A stretch of 64,000 nucleotides of DNA from an uncultured Lentisphaerota bacterium. Lineage in GTDB: Bacteria; Verrucomicrobiota; Kiritimatiellia; CAIQIC01. The stretch's first letter is position 1, and every line of letters begins with the position of its first letter. Below, piece after piece: positions 42,102-50,045 of the stretch. The notes below the pieces were generated by a model. It did not search any database. It worked only from the letters and a program-made list of their open reading frames with translations, and had not been told where the DNA came from. The position numbers were made by a program, and so were the translations under genes. The DNA lies in NCBI GenBank assembly GCA_903889245.1, contig CAISWQ010000029.1, positions 1 to 64,000 of the forward strand, given 5' to 3'.

Positions 42102-42115
42102 GCAGGCGCGCGAAC

Positions 42116-43162
42116 ATGCAGGCGCAAACGCTCTCCAATCTGCGTGGCGAGATCGAGTTCCGGCGCAAGCTGGCCGAGCAGCACGTCACCGGCCGCCTGC
42201 TGCTGCCCGACTACTACGGCAAGGAGGCCCACGACGCCATCCTGCGCGAGCGGATGGCGACGACCTTGCGCGAGATCGGCGCGCTGCGCGACCGCGGCGT
42301 GCAACTCGCGCCGTTCCTCGAGCTCGGCGCCGAGCGTGGCCAGCGCTCGCTGGTGCTCGTCAACGACCTCGGCTGCGATGGCATCGCCGCCGACCTCTCC
42401 TTCGATCAGCTCAAAACCGCCGGGCATTTTGCCCGGCTGTTCGGCAAGCCGAAGCTGCCCCTCCGCGTCTGCTGCGACGTGAACCACCTGCCATTCCGCA
42501 GTGGTTTTTTCCCCTTCGTGTTCTGCTATGAATTTCTTCACCACTTCCCGGCGCTTGCGCCCATCGTGCGGGACATTCATCGTGTCCTCGGTAACGGCGC
42601 GTTTTTCTTCAACGAGGAGCCCTATCACCGGCCGCGCCTGCCGCTCTTCCGCCAGCGGCAGAAGGTTTATGCGGCCGCCTCGTTGCGGCGCAACAAGGTG
42701 CTGCGGTATCTCGCCAAGTTCTTCACCGAGGAATGGTGTGACGAACGTGAGCACGGGATCGTCGAAAATCACGACATCCCGCTGCGCGAGTGGATCGCTG
42801 CCTCCCGGCTGTTTGACGCGCGTGAACTGACCGCCGCCAGCCTTGAAGGCCGGATCCGCTCGCGGCTCGGCGACCGCCTCGGCCCACGCAATTTACTGAA
42901 CCTCATGCTCGGCGGCGGCATCACCGGCTTCTGCCAAAAACACGCTGCCACCGCAGTGCCAACCTCATCCCATCCTCTTGAGGCGCTCATCTGCCCCGAC
43001 TGCCTGACGCAGCATCAGGCCGAGCAACGCGTACAGCCCTGTGCCGGTGGTTTACGCTGTGCTCTCTGCGGGGCCACCTTCCCGCAAGCGGATGGTGTGT
43101 ATTTCCTGCTGCCGACCGGGCTCTTGCGCGCCCTCTACCCGGATGTCTCCTTGCCAACCTGA
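42116..43162 (+). CDS. class I SAM-dependent methyltransferase with C-terminal zinc ribbon
   Basis: A 348-residue protein. The SAM-binding region reads LELGAERGQRSLVLVNDLGCDGIAADLS in pieces, with CDVNHLPFRSGFFPFVFCYEFLHHF as the post-motif of the methyltransf_11 group. Near the end, CPDC and CALC pairs form a zinc-ribbon-like segment similar to Trm112/UPF0434 proteins, within one chain. The substrate is unknown; a tRNA, lipid or quinone target is possible. The frame is open upstream through the palindrome cluster, but that part translates only repeat peptides, so the start was placed at MQAQTL. Confidence 0.75.
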   Translation: MQAQTLSNLRGEIEFRRKLAEQHVTGRLLLPDYYGKEAHDAILRERMATTLREIGALRDRGVQLAPFLELGAERGQRSLVLVNDLGCDGIAADLSFDQLKTAGHFARLFGKPKLPLRVCCDVNHLPFRSGFFPFVFCYEFLHHFPALAPIVRDIHRVLGNGAFFFNEEPYHRPRLPLFRQRQKVYAAASLRRNKVLRYLAKFFTEEWCDEREHGIVENHDIPLREWIAASRLFDARELTAASLEGRIRSRLGDRLGPRNLLNLMLGGGITGFCQKHAATAVPTSSHPLEALICPDCLTQHQAEQRVQPCAGGLRCALCGATFPQADGVYFLLPTGLLRALYPDVSLPT

Positions 43163-43223
43163 GCAATCGTGCAGTCGTGCCCACGCACCATGGCTGCTGC
43201 CGGCTGGTCTTCCGATCAGACTG

Positions 43224-43251
43224 AATTTCACACCTTGCAAGGTGTGAAATT
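43224..43251. promoter_or_regulatory. 28-bp perfect palindrome (downstream copy)
   Basis: AATTTCACACCTTG and its exact reverse complement abut without a loop, seven bases beyond the stop of the regulator gene. The same core stands before that gene's start. No loop and no T-tract argue against a terminator. Confidence 0.8.
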
Positions 43252-43258
43252 GAATCCA

Positions 43259-43885
43259 TCAAACGCGGGCGGGGACTTGGAGGGCGCGCAGGATGATCCT
43301 AAGCATGTCCCGCGGCAAGACTCCCTCCATCTGGTGTTCGAGCCGCCAGCTATCGGTTGTTTCCCCGTCGCTACGTACCACGCCGCGCCGTTTTAATTTT
43401 TCCAGATGACGGCGTGTGGCTGCCGGGGACATGTGGACAAGCTGTCCCAGTTCGAGGGCTGTGCAGTTTGTTCTTGCTGCGAGGTTTCGCAGGATGACCA
43501 AGCGACGAAGATGGGTATAGGTCGTGAACGTCCTGATCAGCTCATAGTCACGCTTTTGCTGTGACTCCGTTTGCCAGGCTCCACATGGAGTGAGGGCCTT
43601 GTGGGCCAGAGCGCGCTGTAATAGTGCGAGCACATCGCGCAGAAACGGGCTGCTTACATCGTCGGGTCTGGCGGTTTGGTGGAGCACATAGCGACCTTTG
43701 GGACGTGCGTGGATAAAATGGAAACTGCCGAGCAGTTTCAGTTGTTGAGAGGCGATGTCCGGGGGCAGGCCGACGTTCGCGGCCAACGCAGCGACATGGC
43801 TGTTCGGGTGGGTAAATACGGCCTGTAACAGATGCAGACGATGCCGGTTGGCCAACACGCGGCAGGCAGCGACAATGAGGTCCAT
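43259..43885 (-). CDS. transcriptional regulator with two ArsR-like winged-helix domains
   Basis: A 208-residue protein made of two similar winged-helix halves. The first (about 1-70) has LANRHRLHLLQAVFTHPNSHVAALA and LPPDIASQQLKLLGS. The second (about 115-195) has LRRLVILRNLAA, CTALELGQLVHMSPAATRRHLEKLKRRGVV. Each half carries a recognition helix, so one monomer might occupy both halves of a palindrome. GGAAGGAG precedes the ATG. Perfect palindromes sharing 26 bp lie on both sides of the gene, suggesting autoregulation. No effector-binding residues are evident. Confidence 0.8.
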   Translation of the reverse strand: MDLIVAACRVLANRHRLHLLQAVFTHPNSHVAALAANVGLPPDIASQQLKLLGSFHFIHARPKGRYVLHQTARPDDVSSPFLRDVLALLQRALAHKALTPCGAWQTESQQKRDYELIRTFTTYTHLRRLVILRNLAARTNCTALELGQLVHMSPAATRRHLEKLKRRGVVRSDGETTDSWRLEHQMEGVLPRDMLRIILRALQVPARV

Positions 43886-43908
43886 GCTGAACTCCTTCCT
43901 TTACATCC

Positions 43909-43934
43909 ATTTCACACCTTGCAAGGTGTGAAAT
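43909..43934. promoter_or_regulatory. 26-bp perfect palindrome (promoter copy), probable autoregulatory operator
   Basis: ATTTCACACCTTG and its complement lie 24 bases before the regulator's start codon, where a bound repressor would block transcription. It is identical over 26 bases to the copy after the gene. Confidence 0.75.
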
Positions 43935-44055
43935 TCTGGCCGGCAAAGCAAGCGTAAAAACTACTAGCACTGGGGCACGAATGGTGGAGTGCTTGACTCC
44001 AGATGTCGCTGGCAGCGCGCTTGGCCCTGCCCGGCGGTTCTGCTAGGTTGGCGAC

Positions 44056-44904
44056 GTGAGCGAGAAGGTCATACCGCGTGGCATCATGCTGCCGCCGCAG
44101 GGGCGGCCGCGCTGGATGCCGCGCGACCCCGCCGGCTGGGAACTACTTTATCTCTCGTGGGGGCTGCGCTGGATGGGTGAGCATCCCATCCCGCTCGCGC
44201 GTCACGAGGGCTGGGTCTATGCCGTCATCCTCGAAGGGTCACCCAGTGTCCTCATCAACGGGCGCGCCCGCCCGACACGACGCGGCGAGGTCCTCATCTT
44301 CCACCCCGATTGCGCCTATGGTTGGCGCGACAAGGGCCATCGCCCCAGCCGGCTCCTGACCTGGCTTTGGCGGACGCCACCGGCGCACTCGCAACTGGCG
44401 CCGGCGGCCAGTGCGTACCGGCAGTTGCGTGTCGGGGAGCAGGCTTTGCGCCGGCTGGTGACGATCAACCGCGACTGCCTGCGCGCGGTGGGCGAGGCCG
44501 GTGAGATGGCGGCGCTGGCCTTGCGCCGTGCGCGCCTCGATCTGGACCTGTGCCTCGCCGCGGAACTTGGCCGCAGCGAACCAGCCGACCGCCAGTATCG
44601 CGCCAACCTGGCGGTGCATTACCTGCGGCACAATCCCGGCGCGCTCAAGCCGGCGAAATGCCTGTGCGACTACCTGCAGGTCTCGCCCGCCTCCGTGCGC
44701 GAGCTTTTCCAGAAACATCTGGGCCGCAGCCCGCAGGCGGTCGCGCTGGAACTGCGGATGCAACACGCGCGCAACCAGCTCGCGCACGGCGCGTCGGTCA
44801 AGCAGATCGCCGCCGAGCTGGGCTACCGTCATGCCAACGACTTCAGCCGGGCCTACAAGCGTTACTTCAAGGAGAATGCTCGGGCGGCGCAGAAGGCGGG
44901 CTAG
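44056..44904 (+). CDS. AraC-family transcriptional regulator
   Basis: A 282-residue regulator. The N-terminal half has a cupin-like ligand-binding domain (VLINGRARPTRRGEVLIFHPD). The C-terminal half has the double helix-turn-helix: CLCDYLQVSPASVRELFQKHLGRSP and the second motif VKQIAAELGYRHANDFSRAYKRYF, in pieces, the classic AraC signature. The start is GTG. It lies ahead of the sugar oxidoreductase operon in the same direction and is a natural candidate for its control; that is inference from position. Confidence 0.88.
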   Translation: MSEKVIPRGIMLPPQGRPRWMPRDPAGWELLYLSWGLRWMGEHPIPLARHEGWVYAVILEGSPSVLINGRARPTRRGEVLIFHPDCAYGWRDKGHRPSRLLTWLWRTPPAHSQLAPAASAYRQLRVGEQALRRLVTINRDCLRAVGEAGEMAALALRRARLDLDLCLAAELGRSEPADRQYRANLAVHYLRHNPGALKPAKCLCDYLQVSPASVRELFQKHLGRSPQAVALELRMQHARNQLAHGASVKQIAAELGYRHANDFSRAYKRYFKENARAAQKAG

Positions 44905-44991
44905 CATTTTCGCCGCAGCCAAACCAGTGCTAGCACTTGGCTGTTTACGGCGGCGCGCGCCTGTGGCAGCATGGCCACGCTGCGGACGGGC

Positions 44992-45041
44992 GTTCCAAGG
45001 CTTGGAAAAATCCGCGTGGCAATTTCCAAGGCTTGGAAATA
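44992..45041. repeat. 19-bp palindrome pair
   Basis: GTTCCAAGGCTTGGAAAAA and AATTTCCAAGGCTTGGAAAT, 29 bp apart. The 328-bp gap between the AraC gene and the first oxidoreductase holds these, the two hairpins that follow, and nothing else I can name. Confidence 0.93.
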
Positions 45042-45089
45042 ACAGCGCACAAGTGGCAAAGCAACATGGCCATGACATACGCAAGTTTC

Positions 45090-45165
45090 GCTGGGTCGGA
45101 GACCCGGCCTACAGCAAAGGTTTGCTTTAAGGCTTCTGTAGGCCGACTCTCCGAGTCGGCGACAG
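45090..45165. repeat. inverted pair of REP-like hairpins
   Basis: GCTGGGTC-GGA-GACCCGGC with a CCTACAG foot, then CTGTAGGCCGACTC-TCC-GAGTCGGC in the opposite orientation. The feet face each other, as in mosaic REP elements. Confidence 0.65.
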
Positions 45166-45232
45166 TGTGACTCGCGGTGTGACCTTGGAAAACAACGACG
45201 GCGGCAGTGGCCAGAAAACAGGAGACAGGCAG

Positions 45233-46582
45233 ATGCACAACATGACGCGGCGTGGGTTCTTGGGCGGACTGGGTTTGGCGGCGGGTGCGGCGGCAGCGCC
45301 GCTGATTTTGCCGCAACGGCTGTTCGGTGCGGACGCGCCCAGCAAAAAGGTGACGGTGGGTTTCATCGGCTGCGGGCGACAGACCTATCACGCGAACATC
45401 CCCGGCTTCCTGAAGGTCGCCGACGCGCAATGCGTCGCGGTCTGCGACGTGGACGCGTGGCGCATGGCGCAGACGAAGCAGTACATCGAGAAGCAATACG
45501 CCAAGGAGAAGGGCGGCGACTTCAAGGGTTGCAAGACCTACAAGGATTTCCGCGAGCTGCTCGCCGACAAGACGATTGACGCGGTGATGATCTCGACACA
45601 GGACCACTGGCATGTGCCGATGGCGATCGCTGCCGTGCGCGCGGGCAAGGACGTGGCGCTGGAGAAGCCGATCACGCGCTACATTGACGAAGGTCGCCTG
45701 CTCGCGAACGAAGTGGTGAAGCATGGCCGCGTCTTCCGCGTGGATAGTGAGTTCCGCTCGCTGGAGCCGATGCATCGCGCGGCGGAGCTGGTGCGCAATG
45801 GGCGCATCGGCAAGGTGCTCGCGGTGCGCACCGGTTCGCCGAAGGAGGTTTTCCCGAACGAGGCGGAAACCATCAGCGCGCCGCCGCCGGATCTGGATTA
45901 CGACCTGTGGCTCGGGCCGGCGCCGAAGGTGGACTACATGCAGAAGCGCGTCCACACGCCCAACAATCTCAACAGCCGGCCGGGCTGGATGCGCAGCCTC
46001 GATTATTGCGACGGCATGATCACGAACTGGGGCACGCACCTCAACGACATCGGGCAGTGGGGCGCAGGTACGGAGCGCACCGGGCCGGTCGAGATCAAGG
46101 CCACCGGCAAGTTCCACGACGGCAAGGTTTGGAACGTGCTGGAGCACTTCGACGCGTGGTACAAGTTCGCCAACGGCATGGAATTCTACTATCAGATGGG
46201 CGAGCCGCACGTCCGGTTCGAGGGTGAGAAGGGCTGGATTCACGTCAACTACGCCGCCAGCAAGCTCTCGCCCGAGCGCATCAAAGCCAGCGATCCGAAA
46301 ATTCTGAAGGAAAAAATTGGGCCGGAGGAAATCCACTTCCCGCTCAAGAGCGAGAAACAGGACTTCATTGACGCGGTCCGCTCGCGCGGCAAGACGCTGG
46401 AGGACGAGGAGGTTGGGCAGCGCACGACCAGCCTCTGCCATCTGGCGCATATTGCCGTGCAACTCGGCGGTGGCAAGCTGGCGTGGGATCCCGACAAGGA
46501 AGTCTTCGTCGGCAACGCCGCCGCCAACAAGCTCGCGAAGCGCCCGCCGATGCGTGCGCCATGGACGATGGAGGGCATGTGA
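45233..46582 (+). CDS. Tat-exported Gfo/Idh/MocA oxidoreductase
   Basis: A 449-residue NAD(P)-dependent sugar dehydrogenase-like protein. A twin-arginine signal (TRRGFLGGLG, then a hydrophobic stretch) implies export with bound cofactor. The Rossmann part has VGFIGCGRQTYHANI and CDVDAW, and the family motif ALEKPIT carries the catalytic-region lysine. The C-terminal domain contains WGTHLNDIGQWG. GGAG lies before the ATG. It begins a run of five genes likely to act on oxidised sugars, and overlaps the next gene by four bases. Confidence 0.88.
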   Translation: MHNMTRRGFLGGLGLAAGAAAAPLILPQRLFGADAPSKKVTVGFIGCGRQTYHANIPGFLKVADAQCVAVCDVDAWRMAQTKQYIEKQYAKEKGGDFKGCKTYKDFRELLADKTIDAVMISTQDHWHVPMAIAAVRAGKDVALEKPITRYIDEGRLLANEVVKHGRVFRVDSEFRSLEPMHRAAELVRNGRIGKVLAVRTGSPKEVFPNEAETISAPPPDLDYDLWLGPAPKVDYMQKRVHTPNNLNSRPGWMRSLDYCDGMITNWGTHLNDIGQWGAGTERTGPVEIKATGKFHDGKVWNVLEHFDAWYKFANGMEFYYQMGEPHVRFEGEKGWIHVNYAASKLSPERIKASDPKILKEKIGPEEIHFPLKSEKQDFIDAVRSRGKTLEDEEVGQRTTSLCHLAHIAVQLGGGKLAWDPDKEVFVGNAAANKLAKRPPMRAPWTMEGM

Positions 46583-47427
46583 AAAAGGTATTGCTGGGAT
46601 TGCTGCTGTTGGCCGGTGTGGCATGGGCCGCGCCGAATCCGTTCTTTGTCTTCGACAACGGCTTGCGTGGCGAAAAGCTGAAGACGATTGAGGCGCAGCT
46701 CGACCTGGTGAAGTCGGTCGGCTTCGAGGGTTTGAGTTGGCGCACCGATACGCCGGAACGGCTGAAGGAGGTGCTCGAGGGCTGCCAGCAGCGCGGCCTC
46801 AAGCTCTACGTCATCTACGTCAACCTCGACCTCAAGGATGGCAAGCTGGTCTATGATCCGCGCATCAAGGAACTCATCGCCTTGTGCAAGGGCATCGACG
46901 TGATGATCTGGCCGAACCTGACGAGCAAGCAGTTCAAGCCCTCCGACCCGGCGGGCGACGAGATCGCCGTCGCCGGCGTGCGCGACCTCGCCGACCTTTG
47001 CGCGAGCAACGGCCTGCGCATCGCGATCTATCCGCACGTGAACATGTGGGTGCATCGCATCGAAGACGCCCTGCGACTGGTGAAGAAAGTGGACCGGAAG
47101 AATGTCGGCGTTTCGTTCAACCTCTGCCACGCGCTGCTCGATGGCGCGGAGGATCGCATCCCGGCGCTGATCGAGGAGGTCGCGCCTTATATGACGTGCG
47201 CCACCATCAACGGCGCGGATAGCGGCGCGAAGAAGGGCGAGATGGGTCGCATCATCCAGACGCTCGACAAGGGCACCTATGATGTCGCGCAGGTGCTGAA
47301 GAAGCTGAAGGCCGTTGGCTTCAAGGGGCCGATCGGGTTGCAGTGCTACAACATCAAGGGCGACCCGCAGGAGCTGTTGACCGGCTCGATGGGCGCGTGG
47401 AAGAAGATGGCCGGCGTTTTGGAATAA
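46579..47427 (+). CDS. exported TIM-barrel sugar isomerase/epimerase-like protein
   Basis: A 282-residue protein of the xylose-isomerase-like TIM-barrel (AP endonuclease 2) superfamily. It starts with a signal peptide (KKVLLGLLLLAGVAWA). Repeated beta-alpha units and metal-ligand candidates are seen in IAIYPHVNMW, VSFNLCHALLDG and GPIGLQCYN. The start is GTG overlapping the previous stop, with GGAGG five bases upstream; a slightly longer ATG start would disrupt the signal peptide. Work on related clusters suggests a 3-keto-sugar isomerase, epimerase or lyase role, but the substrate is open. Confidence 0.75.
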   Translation: MKKVLLGLLLLAGVAWAAPNPFFVFDNGLRGEKLKTIEAQLDLVKSVGFEGLSWRTDTPERLKEVLEGCQQRGLKLYVIYVNLDLKDGKLVYDPRIKELIALCKGIDVMIWPNLTSKQFKPSDPAGDEIAVAGVRDLADLCASNGLRIAIYPHVNMWVHRIEDALRLVKKVDRKNVGVSFNLCHALLDGAEDRIPALIEEVAPYMTCATINGADSGAKKGEMGRIIQTLDKGTYDVAQVLKKLKAVGFKGPIGLQCYNIKGDPQELLTGSMGAWKKMAGVLE

Positions 47428-47441
47428 GCAGGAGACAAAAC

Positions 47442-48794
47442 ATGAACCGTCGCACATTCATCCAGCAGAGTTCGCTCGCCACTGGGGCGATGTTGTGGGG
47501 CACGCAGCGCGCGTGGGCCGGCGCGAACAACCGCGTCCGCGTTGCCGTGGTCGGCATCCACGGCATGGGCCAGAACCACATCACGGAATACGCCGCGTTG
47601 CCCGATACCGAGGTCGCCGCGCTCTGCGATGTGGATGAGAACCTGTTCGCGGGCGTAATCGAGAAGCACTTCACCAAGCCGGGCCGCGCGAAACCGAAGA
47701 CCTACACCGACATCCGGCGGCTGCTGGAGGACAAGGACATTGACGCGATCTCCGTCGTGACGCCGAACCACTGGCACACGCTCGCCTCGATCTGGGGCAT
47801 CCAGGCGGGCAAGCACGTCTCGGTGGAGAAGCCGTGCTGCCACAATTTCTTCGAGGGCCGGCAACTGGTCGCGGCTTCCAAGAAGTACCGCGTGCTCGTG
47901 CAGGACGGCGCCGAGCAGCGCAGCAATCCGTGCTCGCAGACGATGGCGAAGTTCCTGCACGAGGGCGGGCTCGGCGAGGTCTATATGGCCAAGGGTACCT
48001 GTTACAAGTGGCGCAAGAACATCGGCCACTTCGAGGACGAGCCCGTACCGAAGGGCGTCCATTACGACCTCTGGCTCGGGCCCGCGCCGCAGCGGCCGTT
48101 CAACCAGAACCGCTTCCACTACAACTGGCATTGGAACTGGGACTACGGCTGCGGCGACATGGGTAACCAGGGCGTCCACGAGATGGATATCGCCCGCTGG
48201 GGGCTTGGCGTCCGGCTGCCGACGCGCGTCTGCGCGATGGGCGGCCATGTGATGTTCGATGACGACCAGCAGACGCCGAACGTGCTCCACGCCATGTTCG
48301 AGTTTCCGAATCCCGAGGGCGGCGGCGAAAAGAAAAAGTTTCTCCAGTTCGAGGTGCGCCACTGGATCACGAACAACGAGGTCATGGTCAAGGAACCCGT
48401 GAGCGATCAGACGGGCGGCTATGGGGCCACCAGCGCCGCCAATTCCGTCGGCAATCTCTTCTATGGCTCCAAGGGCTACATGGCCAAGACGGTCAGCGCG
48501 TGGCAGGCGTTCATGGGCGAGAAGCGCGAGCCGGGCGCGGCCGGCAAGGGGCTGGGCAACCACTACGCCAACTTCGTCAACGCCATCCGCGCGCCCAAGC
48601 CGGAGGAGTTCAACCGCAGCATCGAGGAGGGCTTCTACTCCTGCGCGCTGATCCACCTCGGCAACATCTCCCACCGCCTGGGCCGTTCGCTGGAATTCGA
48701 CCCCGTCGCCATGCGCTTCCCCCACGACGACGAGGCCAACCGGATGCTCACGCGCCAGTACCGCGCGCCGTTCATCGTGCCGGAGCAGGTATGA
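47442..48794 (+). CDS. second Tat-exported Gfo/Idh/MocA oxidoreductase
   Basis: A 450-residue paralogue of the enzyme two genes upstream. It has a Tat signal (NRRTFIQQSS, cleavage after RAWA), the Rossmann region VAVVGIHGMGQNH with CDVDENLF, SVEKPCCHNF in place of the EKP motif, and WDYGCGDMGNQGVHEMDIARWG in the C-terminal domain, in pieces. AGGAG precedes the ATG. It overlaps the next gene by four bases. Confidence 0.88.
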   Translation: MNRRTFIQQSSLATGAMLWGTQRAWAGANNRVRVAVVGIHGMGQNHITEYAALPDTEVAALCDVDENLFAGVIEKHFTKPGRAKPKTYTDIRRLLEDKDIDAISVVTPNHWHTLASIWGIQAGKHVSVEKPCCHNFFEGRQLVAASKKYRVLVQDGAEQRSNPCSQTMAKFLHEGGLGEVYMAKGTCYKWRKNIGHFEDEPVPKGVHYDLWLGPAPQRPFNQNRFHYNWHWNWDYGCGDMGNQGVHEMDIARWGLGVRLPTRVCAMGGHVMFDDDQQTPNVLHAMFEFPNPEGGGEKKKFLQFEVRHWITNNEVMVKEPVSDQTGGYGATSAANSVGNLFYGSKGYMAKTVSAWQAFMGEKREPGAAGKGLGNHYANFVNAIRAPKPEEFNRSIEEGFYSCALIHLGNISHRLGRSLEFDPVAMRFPHDDEANRMLTRQYRAPFIVPEQV

Positions 48795-49933
48795 CGCCAC
48801 GCGAGCGGTTGCTGACCACGCTGCGCGGCGACCTGGCCGATCGCGTCCCCGTCGCGCTCTTCGTGCAGGAGGAATATCTCGCCTGCTACTACCCGCAGAA
48901 GGCGCGCGTGGACCGCGTCATCGACGCGACCGAGCTGGCCAACGAGCTCGACTTCGACCTGATGGCGAAGCACCGCGCGCTGGAGCTGCCGCACTGGTTC
49001 CGCCGCAGCCGGCCGGGCTGGGAGCTGCGCCACACCGCGGCCACGAGCGATGGCATCGAGCGCCGGCGGCTCGAGATCGTCACGCCCGGGCGCACGTTCG
49101 TGAAGGAGGAGGCGCGGCCCTACACCGGCGCCGGCTCGGCGGGCGCGACCTTCGCGCAGACCAAGCCGCTGCTCGCGGGCCGCGAGGAAATCGAAAGCTT
49201 CTGCGCCGCGCTGCCGCCGCTCGACGACGCCGACCGCCGCGAGATCCGCGACATCGTTGCCCCGTGGAAGCAGATCATCGGCGACCGCGGCGTGCTTGCG
49301 CCGTGGGGCTTCGCCGGCGTCTTCAACTTCGCCGCCGAGCTCATCGGCATGGACAACCTCTATGCCGCGCCCTACGAGGACGAGGAGCTCTACCGCTTCC
49401 TGATGGAGCGCATCACCGACGAGATGTGCGCCTATAACCCCGTGCTCGTCGAGGCGGGCTGCGACTGCGTCGGCGTGCAGGGCCACATGGCTGGCGGCAT
49501 GACGACCGGGCCGGACTTTTTCCGGCAGTTCGTGCTGCAGTACGAGAAGCGGATGCTCGACGCGGTGCACGCCGCCGGCGGCTTCACGGTCTATCACAAC
49601 TGCGGCTTCGCGCGCTCGCTCTACAGCAACTACCGCGACCTCGGCATGACCGTCTGGGAAACCGTCTCCGAACCGCCGCGCGGCGATAACCACCTCGCCG
49701 AGGCCAAGGCGCTGCTCGGCGACAAGATCTGCCTGCTCGGCAACCTCGACCAGGTGGACTTCCTCAAGCGCGCCACGCCGCAGGAAGTTTCCGCGAAGGC
49801 GCGCGAGATTGTGGCTGTCGGCAAGCCCGGCGGGCGCTACATTTTCTCCGCGTCCGATTTTCTGGAGAAGAACACGCCGCGTGAGAACGTTATGGCCATG
49901 ATCGCGGCGGCGAAGGAAGCCGGATGGTATTGA
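48791..49933 (+). CDS. uroporphyrinogen decarboxylase-like (URO-D superfamily) protein
   Basis: A 380-residue cytoplasmic protein with the URO-D/MtaA-type barrel: MTPRERLLTTLRG at the start, GVQGHMAGGMTTGPDFF, GFTVYHNCG, NLDQVDFLKRATPQEV and GGRYIFSASDFLEKNTPREN. The N-terminal arginine pattern of true HemE (FMRQAGRY) is missing, so heme synthesis is unlikely. Relatives include corrinoid methyltransferases and enzymes of unknown role inside sugar clusters of PVC bacteria. It is coupled to the oxidoreductase by an ATGA overlap. Confidence 0.8.
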   Translation: MTPRERLLTTLRGDLADRVPVALFVQEEYLACYYPQKARVDRVIDATELANELDFDLMAKHRALELPHWFRRSRPGWELRHTAATSDGIERRRLEIVTPGRTFVKEEARPYTGAGSAGATFAQTKPLLAGREEIESFCAALPPLDDADRREIRDIVAPWKQIIGDRGVLAPWGFAGVFNFAAELIGMDNLYAAPYEDEELYRFLMERITDEMCAYNPVLVEAGCDCVGVQGHMAGGMTTGPDFFRQFVLQYEKRMLDAVHAAGGFTVYHNCGFARSLYSNYRDLGMTVWETVSEPPRGDNHLAEAKALLGDKICLLGNLDQVDFLKRATPQEVSAKAREIVAVGKPGGRYIFSASDFLEKNTPRENVMAMIAAAKEAGWY

Positions 49934-49935
49934 AG

Positions 49936-49963
49936 CGAACATCGAACATCGAACACCGAACAT
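49936..49963. repeat. 7-bp tandem array (CGAACAT, 4 units)
   Basis: CGAACAT is repeated four times with one substitution (third unit CGAACAC), directly after the stop of the URO-D-like gene. Confidence 0.85.
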
Positions 49964-49967
49964 CAAA

Positions 49968-50024
49968 GTGTAGGCCGGGTCACCTACCCGGCGAGTTCTG
50001 TAGGCCGCGTGACCTCACGCGGCG
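49968..50024. repeat. tandem REP-like hairpins, 2 copies
   Basis: TGTAG followed by GCCGGGT-CACCT-ACCCGGC, then CTGTAG followed by GCCGCGTGA-CC-TCACGCGGC, in the same orientation. The foot is conserved while the stems differ. Confidence 0.75.
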
Positions 50025-50045
50025 AAAAGCTGAAAGGAAAAACCA

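Noticed and set aside
42047-42115. An upstream start for the methyltransferase within the palindrome cluster
   Set aside because: The extra residues (RFSKAWKN and similar) are purely repeat-derived and precede the conserved fold; unlike the anti-sigma case there is no upstream domain to show that the repeat is translated.
40034-42772. A 912-residue minus-strand open frame opposite coaE, rho and the methyltransferase
   Set aside because: It spans several real genes and their gaps, reads repeat peptides in the middle and lacks any family pattern.
43187-43262. Minus-strand open frame between the methyltransferase and the regulator
   Set aside because: It is made of the operator palindrome and the complement of the methyltransferase end, without a ribosome site.
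48791-49933. hemE (heme synthesis)
   Set aside because: The N-terminal FMRQAGRY arginine motif of HemE is absent and the gene sits in a sugar-oxidoreductase operon.
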